A DNA stretch of 25,916 nucleotides from a virus. The notes under the pieces were generated by a model. The model was not told where the DNA came from. It did not search any database and was given only the letters and a program-made list of their open reading frames with translations. Below are positions 8,327 through 14,372 of this stretch, in pieces (positions within the stretch are counted from its first letter, which is position 1; each line of letters starts with the position of its first letter). The translations under genes were made by a program, and so were the position numbers. Location: positions 1 to 25,916 of the IMG/VR virus record IMGVR_UViG_3300025840_000217; one strand, written 5' to 3'.

Positions 8327-8763
8327 AGTTGTCACCGCATTTTAGTTTAGAAGAATTAACACATTCAGATACGGCTGTTAGGTTAGGTATTGATAATACC
8401 CCTACAGTTGAAGTCATTGATAATTTAACATTTTTAGCGAAAGAATTAGAATATGTCCGAGATGTACTTAACGCTCCTATGCTTATTAGCTCTGGGTACA
8501 GGGGTGTGCTTCTTAATGATTATTTGGGAAGCAAGCGAACTTCTAGCCACATCAAAGGCTTGGCGGTTGACTTTATCAGTCCTAGCTTTGGTAATCCCCA
8601 TAGCATTGTTGAAGCTATAATATTAGCTAACATTAATTACGACCAAGTCATCCTTGAATTTGATAAGTGGGTGCATTTATCATTTCATCCTACAGAGCCT
8701 CGTAAGCAGGCACTCATCATTGATAAGAAAGGGACACGACCCTTTGAAGATATTACTTCTTGA
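8323..8763 (+). CDS. Endolysin, M15 family D,D/L,D-carboxypeptidase-like
   Basis: 146 residues with the M15_3 signature: SGYRG at 57-61, SSHIKGLAVDF at 74-84 (zinc ligands His76 and Asp83) and WVHLSF at 116-121 (His118). The N-terminal FSLEELTHSDTA segment is typical of this family. It should cleave peptide crosslinks of peptidoglycan after the holin opens the inner membrane. It has no signal peptide, in line with holin-dependent release. It follows the holin by ATGA overlap. The C-terminal 20 nt overlap the exonuclease gene if that starts at TTG 8744. Confidence 0.9.
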   Translation: MKLSPHFSLEELTHSDTAVRLGIDNTPTVEVIDNLTFLAKELEYVRDVLNAPMLISSGYRGVLLNDYLGSKRTSSHIKGLAVDFISPSFGNPHSIVEAIILANINYDQVILEFDKWVHLSFHPTEPRKQALIIDKKGTRPFEDITS

Positions 8764-9487
8764 TATAGAAACATCACCTAATACCGCCCATGTTTGGGGT
8801 TTATACAATCAGAATGTTAGTTTGAATCAACTGATGGAGTCTAGCTATGTCATGTGTTGGGCTGCTAAATGGCTTGGTCAAAAAGATGTTTACTTTAGCT
8901 CTATGATGGAAACATCTCATAAGAAGATGGTCAAAGAAATCTACAAACTATTAGATGAAGCTGATGCCGTCATTCATTACAATGGCACAAAGTTTGATAT
9001 ACCCACTCTCAATAAAGAGTTTCTACTATTAGGACTAACTCCACCATCACCTTACAGAGAGATAGACCTATTAAGAACTAGCCGTAGTAAGTTTAAATTT
9101 CCTAGTAATAAACTTGACTATGTTGCTCAAGCATTAGGTCTTGGTGAAAAAGTAAAACATATTGGTCATGAACTGTGGATACGGTGCATGAATAAAGATA
9201 AGCAGGCTTGGGATATGATGAAGAAGTATAATATCCAAGATGTTGTATTGTTGGAAAAGGTCTATGAAAAGATGTTGTCTTGGATTAGAAACCATCCAAA
9301 CCACAATGGGTTCACAGAGGGTGTTGTATGTCCTAACTGTGGTAGTAGCAGTTTACAGAAAAGAGGTTTTGCTTGCAATACAAATACCGTTTATCAGAGA
9401 CTTCGTTGCAACTCTTGCGGAAAATGGTCGAGGAGCAACAAAAAGATTCCACAGATGAAAAAGTTACAATCCGCCATCAGCATTTAG
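8744..9487 (+). CDS. DEDD-type 3'-5' exonuclease (RNase H fold) with C-terminal zinc ribbon
   Basis: About 247 residues from TTG 8744. The protein starts KILLLDIETSPN, the ExoI motif (DxE at 7 and 9), has HYNGTKFDIPTL (ExoII region) and YNIQDV (Yx(3)D, ExoIII-type Tyr/Asp). The C-terminus has CPNCG and CNSCG about 22 residues apart, a zinc ribbon that may bind nucleic acid. The frame is open back to ATG 8654, but the first 30 residues then would overprint the endolysin and precede the beta strand that normally opens this fold; AAAGGG at 8728-8733 supports TTG 8744. A proofreading or DNA-processing role is inferred. No DNA polymerase is in the window. Confidence 0.8.
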   Translation: MKILLLDIETSPNTAHVWGLYNQNVSLNQLMESSYVMCWAAKWLGQKDVYFSSMMETSHKKMVKEIYKLLDEADAVIHYNGTKFDIPTLNKEFLLLGLTPPSPYREIDLLRTSRSKFKFPSNKLDYVAQALGLGEKVKHIGHELWIRCMNKDKQAWDMMKKYNIQDVVLLEKVYEKMLSWIRNHPNHNGFTEGVVCPNCGSSSLQKRGFACNTNTVYQRLRCNSCGKWSRSNKKIPQMKKLQSAISI

Positions 9488-9495
9488 GGAGAATT

Positions 9496-9657
9496 ATGGA
9501 TATTGATAGAATAGCAGAGGTTATGACAGGTAAGATTATAGAGGAAGTTGCCATTACTTATGGTGAAGACACTATGACTATCTTCTTGTCTGACGGCTCG
9601 TCTATCGAAATAGTAATAGATTCTATCTATGCAGACATTCCAGAGTTAGATGATTAA
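9496..9657 (+). CDS. Small hypothetical protein
   Basis: 53 residues, acidic, with helix (DIDRIAEVMTGKII) and a beta pattern (EVAITYGEDTMTIFLSDGSSIEIVIDS). AGGGAG at 9486-9491 precedes the ATG at 9496. The frame is open further upstream, but those codons overprint the zinc ribbon of the exonuclease. It overlaps the next gene by 8 nt. I do not recognise a family; small beta-rich acidic proteins like this are common in phage nucleic-acid modules. Confidence 0.65.
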   Translation: MDIDRIAEVMTGKIIEEVAITYGEDTMTIFLSDGSSIEIVIDSIYADIPELDD

Positions 9658-9850
9658 AAACAAGCGTGATATAACACTGCCAGACGGCTCACAAACAGAT
9701 AATTACAGCAAAGAATACCAAAGATACTGTGAAGCATTAAACCTCTCTAAAAAGCCTCTATGGAAGCGACAGGAGTGGTTAGATAAGCTAACAGATGAAG
9801 AGAGGGTAGAACAGTTAAAATACTGGTTAAATTTAATCTGGAAGCAGTAG
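9650..9850 (+). CDS. Small hypothetical basic/acidic helical protein
   Basis: 66 residues, rich in K, E, W and Y (WKRQEWLDKLTDEERVEQL, then YWLNLIWKQ). The start lies in the tail of the previous gene (ATGATTAA), so re-initiation is likely. It is the last gene of the rightward block. Its 3' end overlaps the convergent minus-strand nuclease gene by 18 nt, with no obvious terminator between them. No family recognised. Confidence 0.6.
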   Translation: MIKNKRDITLPDGSQTDNYSKEYQRYCEALNLSKKPLWKRQEWLDKLTDEERVEQLKYWLNLIWKQ

Positions 9851-10372
9851 TTGGGACTTAAACTCATCTATAGTATTAGATTGCACTAGATACTTATTCT
9901 CTAGTTCATACAAATCACATTTAGTAATTAACTTACTACCATCTGACCTAGTTCTTTCTTGACCTGTGCCAAAGAACTTTGCTTTATCAATAAACTCATC
10001 TTTATCTATCCATCCACATATAGTCAATACTTTGTCTATTTTATGTAGACTGCAAAATACATACCTATCCACTTCATACTTTGCCTGCATACCTATTAGA
10101 TTATTTACATAATAGTCTTTAGGATACGATGTTCTCCCCATTGTCTTAACATCATAAGTCTTACCATTTAATAAAAAATCTATTCCGTTATCAAACCCAC
10201 CACTAAAGTCACTGTGTAAGTTTAGTATATTACATATCATGTATTGACCTACAACTCCAATTCTTTGTTCTTTGAACCCTCCATCTGCATAACCACGATT
10301 ACCCAGACTGTAACGCTTAACAATATCATAACTATATCTTGCTACTTCATCTGATATAGGTATGTTAATTAT
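9833..10372 (-). CDS. PD-(D/E)XK nuclease-like protein, apparent non-AUG start
   Basis: From the first ATG (10240) the frame gives 135 residues, but it is open upstream and the upstream codons read as good protein: IINIPISDEVARYSYDIV, then YSLGNRGYADGGFKEQRIG-like sequence. Core motifs are GFDNGIDFLLNGKTYDVKTM (Asp, then the D-x-K of the PD-(D/E)XK fold) and a downstream CGWIDKDEFIDKAKFFG segment. No ATG, GTG or TTG gives the longer form. The likely start is ATA (10372) or ATT (10369), in an ATAA overlap with the stop of the gene upstream, 3 nt after a GGAGG-rich stretch. It lies in the early minus-strand operon; a role in host DNA breakdown or recombination is inferred. Confidence 0.7.
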   Translation of the reverse strand: MINIPISDEVARYSYDIVKRYSLGNRGYADGGFKEQRIGVVGQYMICNILNLHSDFSGGFDNGIDFLLNGKTYDVKTMGRTSYPKDYYVNNLIGMQAKYEVDRYVFCSLHKIDKVLTICGWIDKDEFIDKAKFFGTGQERTRSDGSKLITKCDLYELENKYLVQSNTIDEFKSQLLLPD

Positions 10373-10695
10373 GCTCCTACCCTCCTACCTACAATGGTGA
10401 GTAGATTATCTATAGCTATTTGTAGTTTGTATTCATACAACTGTGGCTTTTTAGTATTAAGATAACGAGCATAAATGGCTTCTTTTTGGTCTTTAGGGAG
10501 ACTATGAATCACAGCATCAACTGTTCTTACATTGGTATCTTCTACATCTTCATACATCTCATCAAACGCATCATAACTAGATTCACCTCCACTAGACATT
10601 CCTAGAGACTTACTAGGATAACCTAGCTTATGATTGTCAGAGTTCATGTATCGTTTCCACTTATCCAACAACTCTAATAATCTATCCATCTCCAT
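10369..10695 (-). CDS. Putative antiterminator/sigma-like regulatory protein
   Basis: 108 residues. The C-terminal half, HSLPKDQKEAIYARYLN followed by YKLQIAIDNLLTIVGRRV, has the helix-turn-helix rhythm seen in ArpU/Q-like phage regulators and in sigma region 4-like proteins of phages. The N-terminus is a short amphipathic helix and a Ser/Gly linker. The start overlaps the previous stop as TAATG. A role in switching on late transcription fits its position at the end of the early operon, but this is inference. Confidence 0.5.
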   Translation of the reverse strand: MEMDRLLELLDKWKRYMNSDNHKLGYPSKSLGMSSGGESSYDAFDEMYEDVEDTNVRTVDAVIHSLPKDQKEAIYARYLNTKKPQLYEYKLQIAIDNLLTIVGRRVGA

Positions 10696-11144
10696 TACTC
10701 ACCCCAATACACACTATTATAATAAGAATTACCATAAGAAATATTGTATTTAGAGCTCATTTCGCTTTTAGAAGTTCCTTCATCTACCATTCTTTTCTTT
10801 GAGCTTTTTACAGTAAATGATTGCTCAACCTTGTCTACAGGATACATGACTTTAGCTAATAAACAGTCATCACGAGACTTAAATAAGTAATGACCATTTC
10901 TTCTTAATTTTGTATTGGTGATTAAGTTATTCTCTCTCATAACCTTTATCAGATTAAGCATAGGCTGACCATCTATTTTAAACATTTCAGACAACTCATT
11001 AATGGTCATTGCTTTCACATCAAGCACATCCAGTATCATATTAATGGCTTGATTTCTTTTATACTCTTTGCCTTTTAGTGTGTATCTATAATCAGCAAAG
11101 TCATATCTTGATTTTACGACAAGTCTTCTATCTTCACTTCCCAT
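10695..11144 (-). CDS. Winged-helix-like DNA-binding protein
   Basis: 149 residues. Residues about 32-95 (NMILDVLDVKAMTINELSEM, then LIKVMRENNLI and a wing-like RRNGHYLF) look like a winged helix-turn-helix. The tail is Ser/Tyr/Asn-rich. AAGGAGGGT lies just upstream of the ATG. The gene overlaps the upstream nuclease-like gene by 31 nt and the downstream regulator by one TAATG. It is probably a transcription regulator of the phage; the target is unknown. Confidence 0.55.
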   Translation of the reverse strand: MGSEDRRLVVKSRYDFADYRYTLKGKEYKRNQAINMILDVLDVKAMTINELSEMFKIDGQPMLNLIKVMRENNLITNTKLRRNGHYLFKSRDDCLLAKVMYPVDKVEQSFTVKSSKKRMVDEGTSKSEMSSKYNISYGNSYYNSVYWGE

Positions 11145-11464
11145 TTTCTACCCTCCTTATAAAATCCCCATAACTCAATGCGTATTCCAGCTTCACGCAC
11201 TTTCCCTACATTTTCATGCTCTGCAATTTTTTTTCGTCTACTAGACATATTAGCTTTAGAGGTGACCTGTATTGCTAACACTTCATCTCTTCTAATAGCC
11301 AAGAAGTCTATAAACCCCCATAAGTCATTCTTCTGGCGACTGAATGTATTATACTTCTCTACATTCTCAACAAGATAACCTAAATCAGTCAGTCTTTTTC
11401 TTGTCGGTATGTTTAGGTTTGCTGGTTTCTTTCTTTCCAAATATCTTGTCCCAATTATCCTCAA
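11114..11464 (-). CDS. VRR-NUC/resolvase-like nuclease, start codon unresolved
   Basis: Up to 116 residues. The core DLWGFIDFLAIRRDEVLAIQ followed by VTSKANMSSRRKKI resembles a small PD-(D/E)XK nuclease family in which the last active-site motif is Q-x-T/S instead of (D/E)-x-K; a C-terminal ELWGFYKEGRKWEV strand pair follows. The only ATG in the frame lies inside the core, so translation must begin at a non-AUG codon: TTG 11464, TTG 11440, or a codon near CTG 11392, which would overlap the stop of the small gene 11385-11510 by 8 nt. The last option avoids overprinting the whole small gene. Confidence 0.6.
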   Translation of the reverse strand: MRIIGTRYLERKKPANLNIPTRKRLTDLGYLVENVEKYNTFSRQKNDLWGFIDFLAIRRDEVLAIQVTSKANMSSRRKKIAEHENVGKVREAGIRIELWGFYKEGRKWEVKIEDLS

Positions 11465-11510
11465 ACTGTTTACGATTGGGGATTGGTCTGGCTGATGAAC
11501 CCTTACCCAT
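11385..11510 (-). CDS. Small basic conserved phage protein (MGKGSSARP type)
   Basis: 41 residues beginning MGKGSSARPIPNRKQFEDNW and then DKIFGKK and a Lys-rich tail. Short MGKGS...NWD.IF proteins of this form are common in phages of aquatic bacteria; I know no function. The start overlaps the stop of the upstream gene as TAATG (11510). The 3' end overlaps the nuclease-like gene in a different frame. It is shorter than usual ORF cut-offs but the family-like sequence and coupling support it. Confidence 0.65.
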   Translation of the reverse strand: MGKGSSARPIPNRKQFEDNWDKIFGKKETSKPKHTDKKKTD

Positions 11511-11695
11511 TATTTAATCTCCTTTTTAATCAACCCAAATGGTAAATTAATATAGTCTTCGTGTAGACAACTTGTATATTCTGCCTTTGGATAATGCTTC
11601 ATAGCATACTCATTGGCTGTTGCACAATCTACAAAATGTCCAATATATTCTGGTTGTTTCATTGTAATATATACAACTAATACATATTCAAACAT
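11510..11695 (-). CDS. Small hypothetical protein (YVLVVY..KQPEY type)
   Basis: 61 residues from ATG 11695: MFEYVLVVYITMKQPEYIGH, then FVDCATANEYAM and two Cys residues. This resembles small conserved proteins of marine phages of unknown function. The frame is open upstream to 11746 (TTG), but those codons (basic, Cys/Phe) read poorly and the family-like part starts at 11695. There is no strong ribosome site right before 11695: AGGA is about 15 nt away and a T7 run lies between. The stop overlaps the next start (TAATG). Confidence 0.55.
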   Translation of the reverse strand: MFEYVLVVYITMKQPEYIGHFVDCATANEYAMKHYPKAEYTSCLHEDYINLPFGLIKKEIK

Positions 11696-11732
11696 AAAAA
11701 AAGAGAAGCATCCTAGCCGTTTGGAGAGTAAA

Positions 11733-11750
11733 CGCATTGTAGGCAATGCG
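11733..11750. repeat. Perfect inverted repeat between small genes
   Basis: CGCATTG (11733-11739), TAGG loop, CAATGCG (11744-11750): a 7-bp perfect stem. It lies in the leader of the small gene 11510-11695 on the minus strand. No U-run follows within a few bases on either strand, so I do not call it a terminator. It could stabilise a processed mRNA end or affect translation of the gene downstream. Confidence 0.45.
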
Positions 11751-11794
11751 ATTTGGAGGCAGCTAAAATACTTCTCATTTATATTATCCTTATT

Positions 11795-11962
11795 CTAATC
11801 TATTGACTGCTCTGTGTCTAGGATTATTTTGTTATCAGGATACATTTTATAGTATTTTCCCCTAATCTCATGCTCTACTTCAACTCTAATGCTTCCATCC
11901 TCCTCTTTAAAAAACTGAACAGTGAACCATTCACCCTCTATCGCTATTCTTCTTGTTATCAT
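11795..11962 (-). CDS. Small hypothetical protein
   Basis: 55 residues from ATG 11962: MITRRIAIEGEWFTVQFFKE, then a beta-rich stretch (IRVEVEHEIRGKYYKMY) and an acidic end. The frame is open upstream to 12019, but that part overprints the zinc-ribbon gene, so a start at 11962 (or 11977) is more likely. It overlaps the zinc-ribbon gene by about 32 nt. No family recognised. Confidence 0.5.
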   Translation of the reverse strand: MITRRIAIEGEWFTVQFFKEEDGSIRVEVEHEIRGKYYKMYPDNKIILDTEQSID

Positions 11963-12080
11963 TCTTACATATCCCATGTGCTGACAAGTCTCTTCCACAC
12001 CACCATTGTTTCTTGTCATAAGTGTTTGCAGGCTGTTTACATTTGTGGCATACCTGCCCTCCCAATTTAATTTTCGTCAT
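11931..12080 (-). CDS. Small zinc-ribbon protein
   Basis: 49 residues: GGQVCHKCKQPANTYDKK, then WWCGRDLSAHGICKND. The Cys spacing CxxC (11 and 14) ... C (28) ... C (38) suggests a zinc-binding knuckle. The start (ATG 12080) lies 14 nt inside the end of the DUF3310 gene. Small zinc-ribbon proteins like this are frequent in phage early regions and may bind nucleic acid or a host protein. I prefer this frame over the overlapping one because of the Cys pattern and the coupling. Confidence 0.65.
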   Translation of the reverse strand: MTKIKLGGQVCHKCKQPANTYDKKQWWCGRDLSAHGICKNDNKKNSDRG

Positions 12081-12387
12081 GCAGTGGGTCTTCTATCCAC
12101 TCATCAGGCATTAATTTAGGAGAAGATAGTTTAGCAAGTTGTTCGGTATAGATTTGTTTCTCTTTTTCTAAATACCATGCTTGTTTATCACACTCTTCTA
12201 TTCTATTTTTAAGTTTTTCTATTTCAGATAGATTCACAGATTGCTTATGCCCTCGTCTATCTAAATACTTCCTATTGTTACCTTTGCAATAGCCAATTAA
12301 CTCTTCTGTTGTTGACTTTGCTTTAATGACATCAAATGTTTCTATCCCTCCAATTTTATAGTGGTCAGGATTAATTGCATCGCTCAC
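12067..12387 (-). CDS. DUF3310-type protein
   Basis: 106 residues. The N-terminus INPDHYKIGGIETFDVIKAK, then EELIGYCKGNNRKYLDR, is a clear match in pattern to DUF3310, a small phage family often called nucleotide-kinase-associated. The usual helix with W-Y-L is present as KQAWYLEKEK but follows an extra stretch of about 12 residues, so the gene is a variant form. The C-terminus is extended and acidic. It overlaps the upstream membrane-protein gene by ATGA. The function of the family is not established. Confidence 0.75.
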   Translation of the reverse strand: MSDAINPDHYKIGGIETFDVIKAKSTTEELIGYCKGNNRKYLDRRGHKQSVNLSEIEKLKNRIEECDKQAWYLEKEKQIYTEQLAKLSSPKLMPDEWIEDPLHDEN

Positions 12388-12629
12388 TTCACTACCTCCT
12401 TGTCTACAATAATTAAATCTTCAAATAACTCACATTGAGTACCCACAACCTTAACATAAATATCGTCAATTTCCAATGCTTTTAATAACTTACCTTTATA
12501 ACAAATAAATTCAGGTCTAGGCTGTTCTTTAATTAAATCATAATGTATATATATCCCTAATATAAGAAATAACATTATGAAAAGAACAATATATTTAAGT
12601 ATTTTCTTTAGCATAAAATAATTCTCCAT
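12384..12629 (-). CDS. Small membrane protein with one N-terminal TM
   Basis: 81 residues: a short basic N-terminus (LKKILKY), one membrane segment (IVLFIMLFLILGIYIHY, about 13-29), then a soluble part with RPEFICYKGKLLKALEIDDI and another Cys. The topology is N-in, C-out. GGAG is part of the second to third codons, so the start at 12629 lacks a clear upstream Shine-Dalgarno sequence; it may be leaderless or start at the second Met (12614, after ATTATTTT). It is transcribed divergently from pqqA. Confidence 0.6.
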   Translation of the reverse strand: MENYFMLKKILKYIVLFIMLFLILGIYIHYDLIKEQPRPEFICYKGKLLKALEIDDIYVKVVGTQCELFEDLIIVDKEVVK

Positions 12630-12631
12630 TG

Positions 12632-12659
12632 TTATACTCTATTTATATAGAGAGTATAA
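12632..12659. promoter_or_regulatory. Palindrome in the divergent promoter region upstream of pqqA
   Basis: TTATACTCT (12632-12640) and AGAGTATAA (12651-12659) form perfect 9-bp inverted arms around a 10-nt centre that itself extends the pairing (CTCTAT-TTAT-ATAGAG with a 2-nt bulge). The right arm contains most of the TATAAT box of the pqqA promoter. Its place between divergent genes suggests an operator for a dimeric regulator. Confidence 0.55.
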
Positions 12660-12684
12660 TTACATCATGTAATCAATGATTACA
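12655..12684 (+). promoter_or_regulatory. pqqA promoter -10 box and start-site palindrome
   Basis: A perfect TATAAT lies at 12655-12660; the -35 region is weak (TTATAC at 17-nt spacing). The predicted start is near 12667. A second palindrome, TGTAATCAATGATTACA (12668-12684, 7-bp arms), covers the start of the transcript and could be an operator or a 5'-end hairpin. A strong ribosome site AAAGGGG (12695-12701) follows 7 nt before the ATG. Confidence 0.6.
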
Positions 12685-12708
12685 AATTCATTAGAAAGGG
12701 GCAACATT

Positions 12709-12780
12709 ATGTGGACAAAACCATCAGCAACAGAAATGCGTTTCGGCTTTGAAGTTACAATGTATGTTTGCAACAAGTAA
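12709..12780 (+). CDS. pqqA: PqqA, precursor peptide of pyrroloquinoline quinone
   Basis: A 23-codon gene. The peptide opens MWTKPSATEM and closes RFGFEVTMYVCNK. In PqqA the radical-SAM enzyme PqqE crosslinks a Glu and a Tyr in an E-V-T-x-Y motif; here they are Glu15 and Tyr19, exactly as in the 23-residue PqqA of Klebsiella, and M-W-x-K-P at the N-terminus also agrees. AAAGGGG lies 7 nt before the ATG, and a TATAAT promoter lies 49-54 nt upstream. A hairpin follows 11 nt after the stop. The gene points against all its neighbours, like a phage moron. No pqqB-E is present, so maturation needs host enzymes. The sequence resembles PqqA of methylotrophic beta-proteobacteria, which fits a methylotroph host. 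A peptide this short could match by chance, but the full-length agreement makes that unlikely. Confidence 0.92.
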   Translation: MWTKPSATEMRFGFEVTMYVCNK

Positions 12781-12791
12781 TTCATACTAAA

Positions 12792-12813
12792 TAGGGGGAG
12801 TTACATCCCCCTA
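12792..12813. terminator. Hairpin between convergent pqqA and minus-strand gene
   Basis: TAGGGGGA (12792-12799), loop GTTACA, TCCCCCTA (12806-12813): a perfect 8-bp GC-rich stem. It lies 11 nt after the pqqA stop and covers the stop of the minus-strand gene at 12801. Both flanks are A/T rich but neither has a long U-run, so it is a probable bidirectional terminator or mRNA-end stabiliser. Confidence 0.6.
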
Positions 12814-12983
12814 AATAATACCTTATATTTAGAATCTGCTCTTTTTATCCAGTCTGCACACAGCCTAACCGTCACAAATCCTTTTTTACCCCTAATTCCA
12901 CCTACTTTTACTGCGTGTTTAGGTAAATACCTTAAATTAGCAACAGGTATCGCCCTAGAAACCCAATTAGAACGGGATGTCAT
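12801..12983 (-). CDS. Small basic hypothetical protein
   Basis: 60 residues, basic (RSNWVSRAIPVANLRYLPKH, then VGGIRGKKGFVTVRLCADW). It starts 17 nt inside the 3' end of the SSB gene, so it is coupled to the recombination operon. Its last codons lie inside the hairpin shared with pqqA. The composition suggests nucleic-acid binding. No family recognised. Confidence 0.6.
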   Translation of the reverse strand: MTSRSNWVSRAIPVANLRYLPKHAVKVGGIRGKKGFVTVRLCADWIKRADSKYKVLFRGM

Positions 12984-13254
12984 CTGTCATCTCTGATACA
13001 GATTCAACATTTCGTTTTGGTGCTTGTTTCTGACCATCTGTATTAGGTTTAAACAATGATGCAACAATAGAGTTACCTTTGCTTTCATCATATGGAAATC
13101 CTGCTAGGTTTGCACTTCTGTCAATCAATGCAAAAGAATTACCATCATCTGTTTCCATGATAACACCAATATTAGTGTATCTGTTCTTCTTGTTACCTTC
13201 TACATCGGTATAGCTACCGTTTACTACTGATATATCATACAACTTTTTAGCCAT
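12967..13254 (-). CDS. Single-stranded DNA-binding protein-like
   Basis: 95 residues from ATG 13254, preceded by AAGGAG with 8-nt spacing (the frame is open to 13290 but lacks such a site there). A beta-rich OB-like body (KLYDISVVNGSYTD, then NRYTNIGVIME and FALIDRSANLAGF) is followed by a Lys/Gln-rich linker and the acidic tip DDIPF, the hallmark by which SSB proteins bind partner proteins. It lies directly downstream of the YqaJ exonuclease and annealing protein, as expected for a phage recombination/replication module. Confidence 0.75.
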   Translation of the reverse strand: MAKKLYDISVVNGSYTDVEGNKKNRYTNIGVIMETDDGNSFALIDRSANLAGFPYDESKGNSIVASLFKPNTDGQKQAPKRNVESVSEMTDDIPF

Positions 13255-13858
13255 TATTGTTCTCCTTAATAAATTTAATGGTGTCCTCAACCTCCGTTAA
13301 GAACTTTATTACTTCTTCTTCAAGTAATTTGATTTGCTCATCATTCCATTCCAATCTAATAACTACCATTTTTAGTTCTTCAGGGAATGACGGACAATAC
13401 GATACATAATCACACCACCTTCTACCAGTACAAGCCATTTGCCAAAACATCTGCAACTTGTAATTGCTTGGTATTTGATTAGAGATTAATGTTTCTGTAT
13501 GGTTATGTGGCTGTCTGCATTTTATTTCAATTAAGCCATCATCACCAACTAATCCATCTGGACTAGCACCAGCCATGTCTATCGTAGGGTGGTCTATAAA
13601 GCCCACTTCTTCTACATCATTGTATTTAAATACATAAAAGTCTCTTGCCTCATCTTCTGTATCAATACCATGTTGCATAGCTTGATTTATTATAAATTCT
13701 GTTGGCTGACCTGTTAATCGTTCTGTTATTAATCTTAATCTATAGTTTCTACGATAGGCAGATTCGCCTGACCTTGTTGATGCTGTTACATTGGATAAAT
13801 TAGATGCTGTGACCTTACCTAACCTAGCCTGATGCCATTCTTCAGTGCGTTGTTCCAT
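13247..13858 (-). CDS. YqaJ-type (lambda exonuclease-like) alkaline exonuclease
   Basis: 203 residues. The start EQRTEEWHQARLGKVTASN is typical of the YqaJ/lambda Exo family. The active site is visible as GASPDGLVG (Asp101) and IEIKCRQPH (Glu111, Lys113); QHGIDTEDEAR (about 62-72) supplies an acidic residue upstream. It should resect double-stranded DNA 5'-3' to give 3' tails for the annealing protein encoded just upstream. It has a good AAGGAG site. It overlaps the SSB gene by 8 nt and the annealing-protein gene by 17 nt. Confidence 0.88.
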   Translation of the reverse strand: MEQRTEEWHQARLGKVTASNLSNVTASTRSGESAYRRNYRLRLITERLTGQPTEFIINQAMQHGIDTEDEARDFYVFKYNDVEEVGFIDHPTIDMAGASPDGLVGDDGLIEIKCRQPHNHTETLISNQIPSNYKLQMFWQMACTGRRWCDYVSYCPSFPEELKMVVIRLEWNDEQIKLLEEEVIKFLTEVEDTIKFIKENNNG

Positions 13859-14372
13859 CTTGACTCTCCTTATTGTTATTTCTTATCTCCTCCAAAAATG
13901 GCTGACATTTCTTTCTAGCTTCATTATCCATCTTATTGTAGACGGCTCTAGCCCCATCAATGCCTTGAGTTTCATATACATTCTTAATTAAATCTAATGG
14001 GTCTAAATCTGCTAAATCTTCACCCTGAAAGATATATAACCCTATTCCATGTAGAGCTATTGCTTTTGCCAAACATCTTTGCATAGCTGTATTAACTTGC
14101 ATCGCATCAGGATTCTTGATGGCTTGATTTTTATAGTTCATCACAGGTAACTGCATGGTCATACTTTTACCAAACGCATGGACTGTGCAAGTGACCATCA
14201 TACTGTCATTAAAGATTTGTGGCTCATGGTATTCCCATGTTGCCAGAGGGTCATGTTGTAGCAATATGTCTACAGCGTGTGCCCAAGCCAAATAACTAAA
14301 CTGACCTTTCTTTTCTATGTATTTAGAAACATCTAATACTCTTAATTCTTGAAACTTACTTTTATCTGCCAT
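13842..14372 (-). CDS. Sak/DUF1071-type single-strand annealing protein
   Basis: About 176 residues from ATG 14372 (an adjacent ATG at 14375 and one at 14399 are alternatives; AGGAG is 7 nt from 14372). KKGQFSYLAWAHAVDILLQ, then ATWEYHEPQ and a V-T-C-T-V-H strand, and NPDAMQVNTAMQRCLAKAIA are hallmarks of the DUF1071/Sak family. The protein would bind ssDNA and anneal strands during phage recombination, working with the YqaJ exonuclease. It overlaps the small coiled-coil gene upstream by 11 nt. Confidence 0.85.
   Translation of the reverse strand: MADKSKFQELRVLDVSKYIEKKGQFSYLAWAHAVDILLQHDPLATWEYHEPQIFNDSMMVTCTVHAFGKSMTMQLPVMNYKNQAIKNPDAMQVNTAMQRCLAKAIALHGIGLYIFQGEDLADLDPLDLIKNVYETQGIDGARAVYNKMDNEARKKCQPFLEEIRNNNKESQDGTTH

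Noticed and set aside
11721-11732. GGAGAGTAAACG on the + strand, like the shared ribosome-site motif
   Set aside because: No start codon follows and no + strand gene is there.
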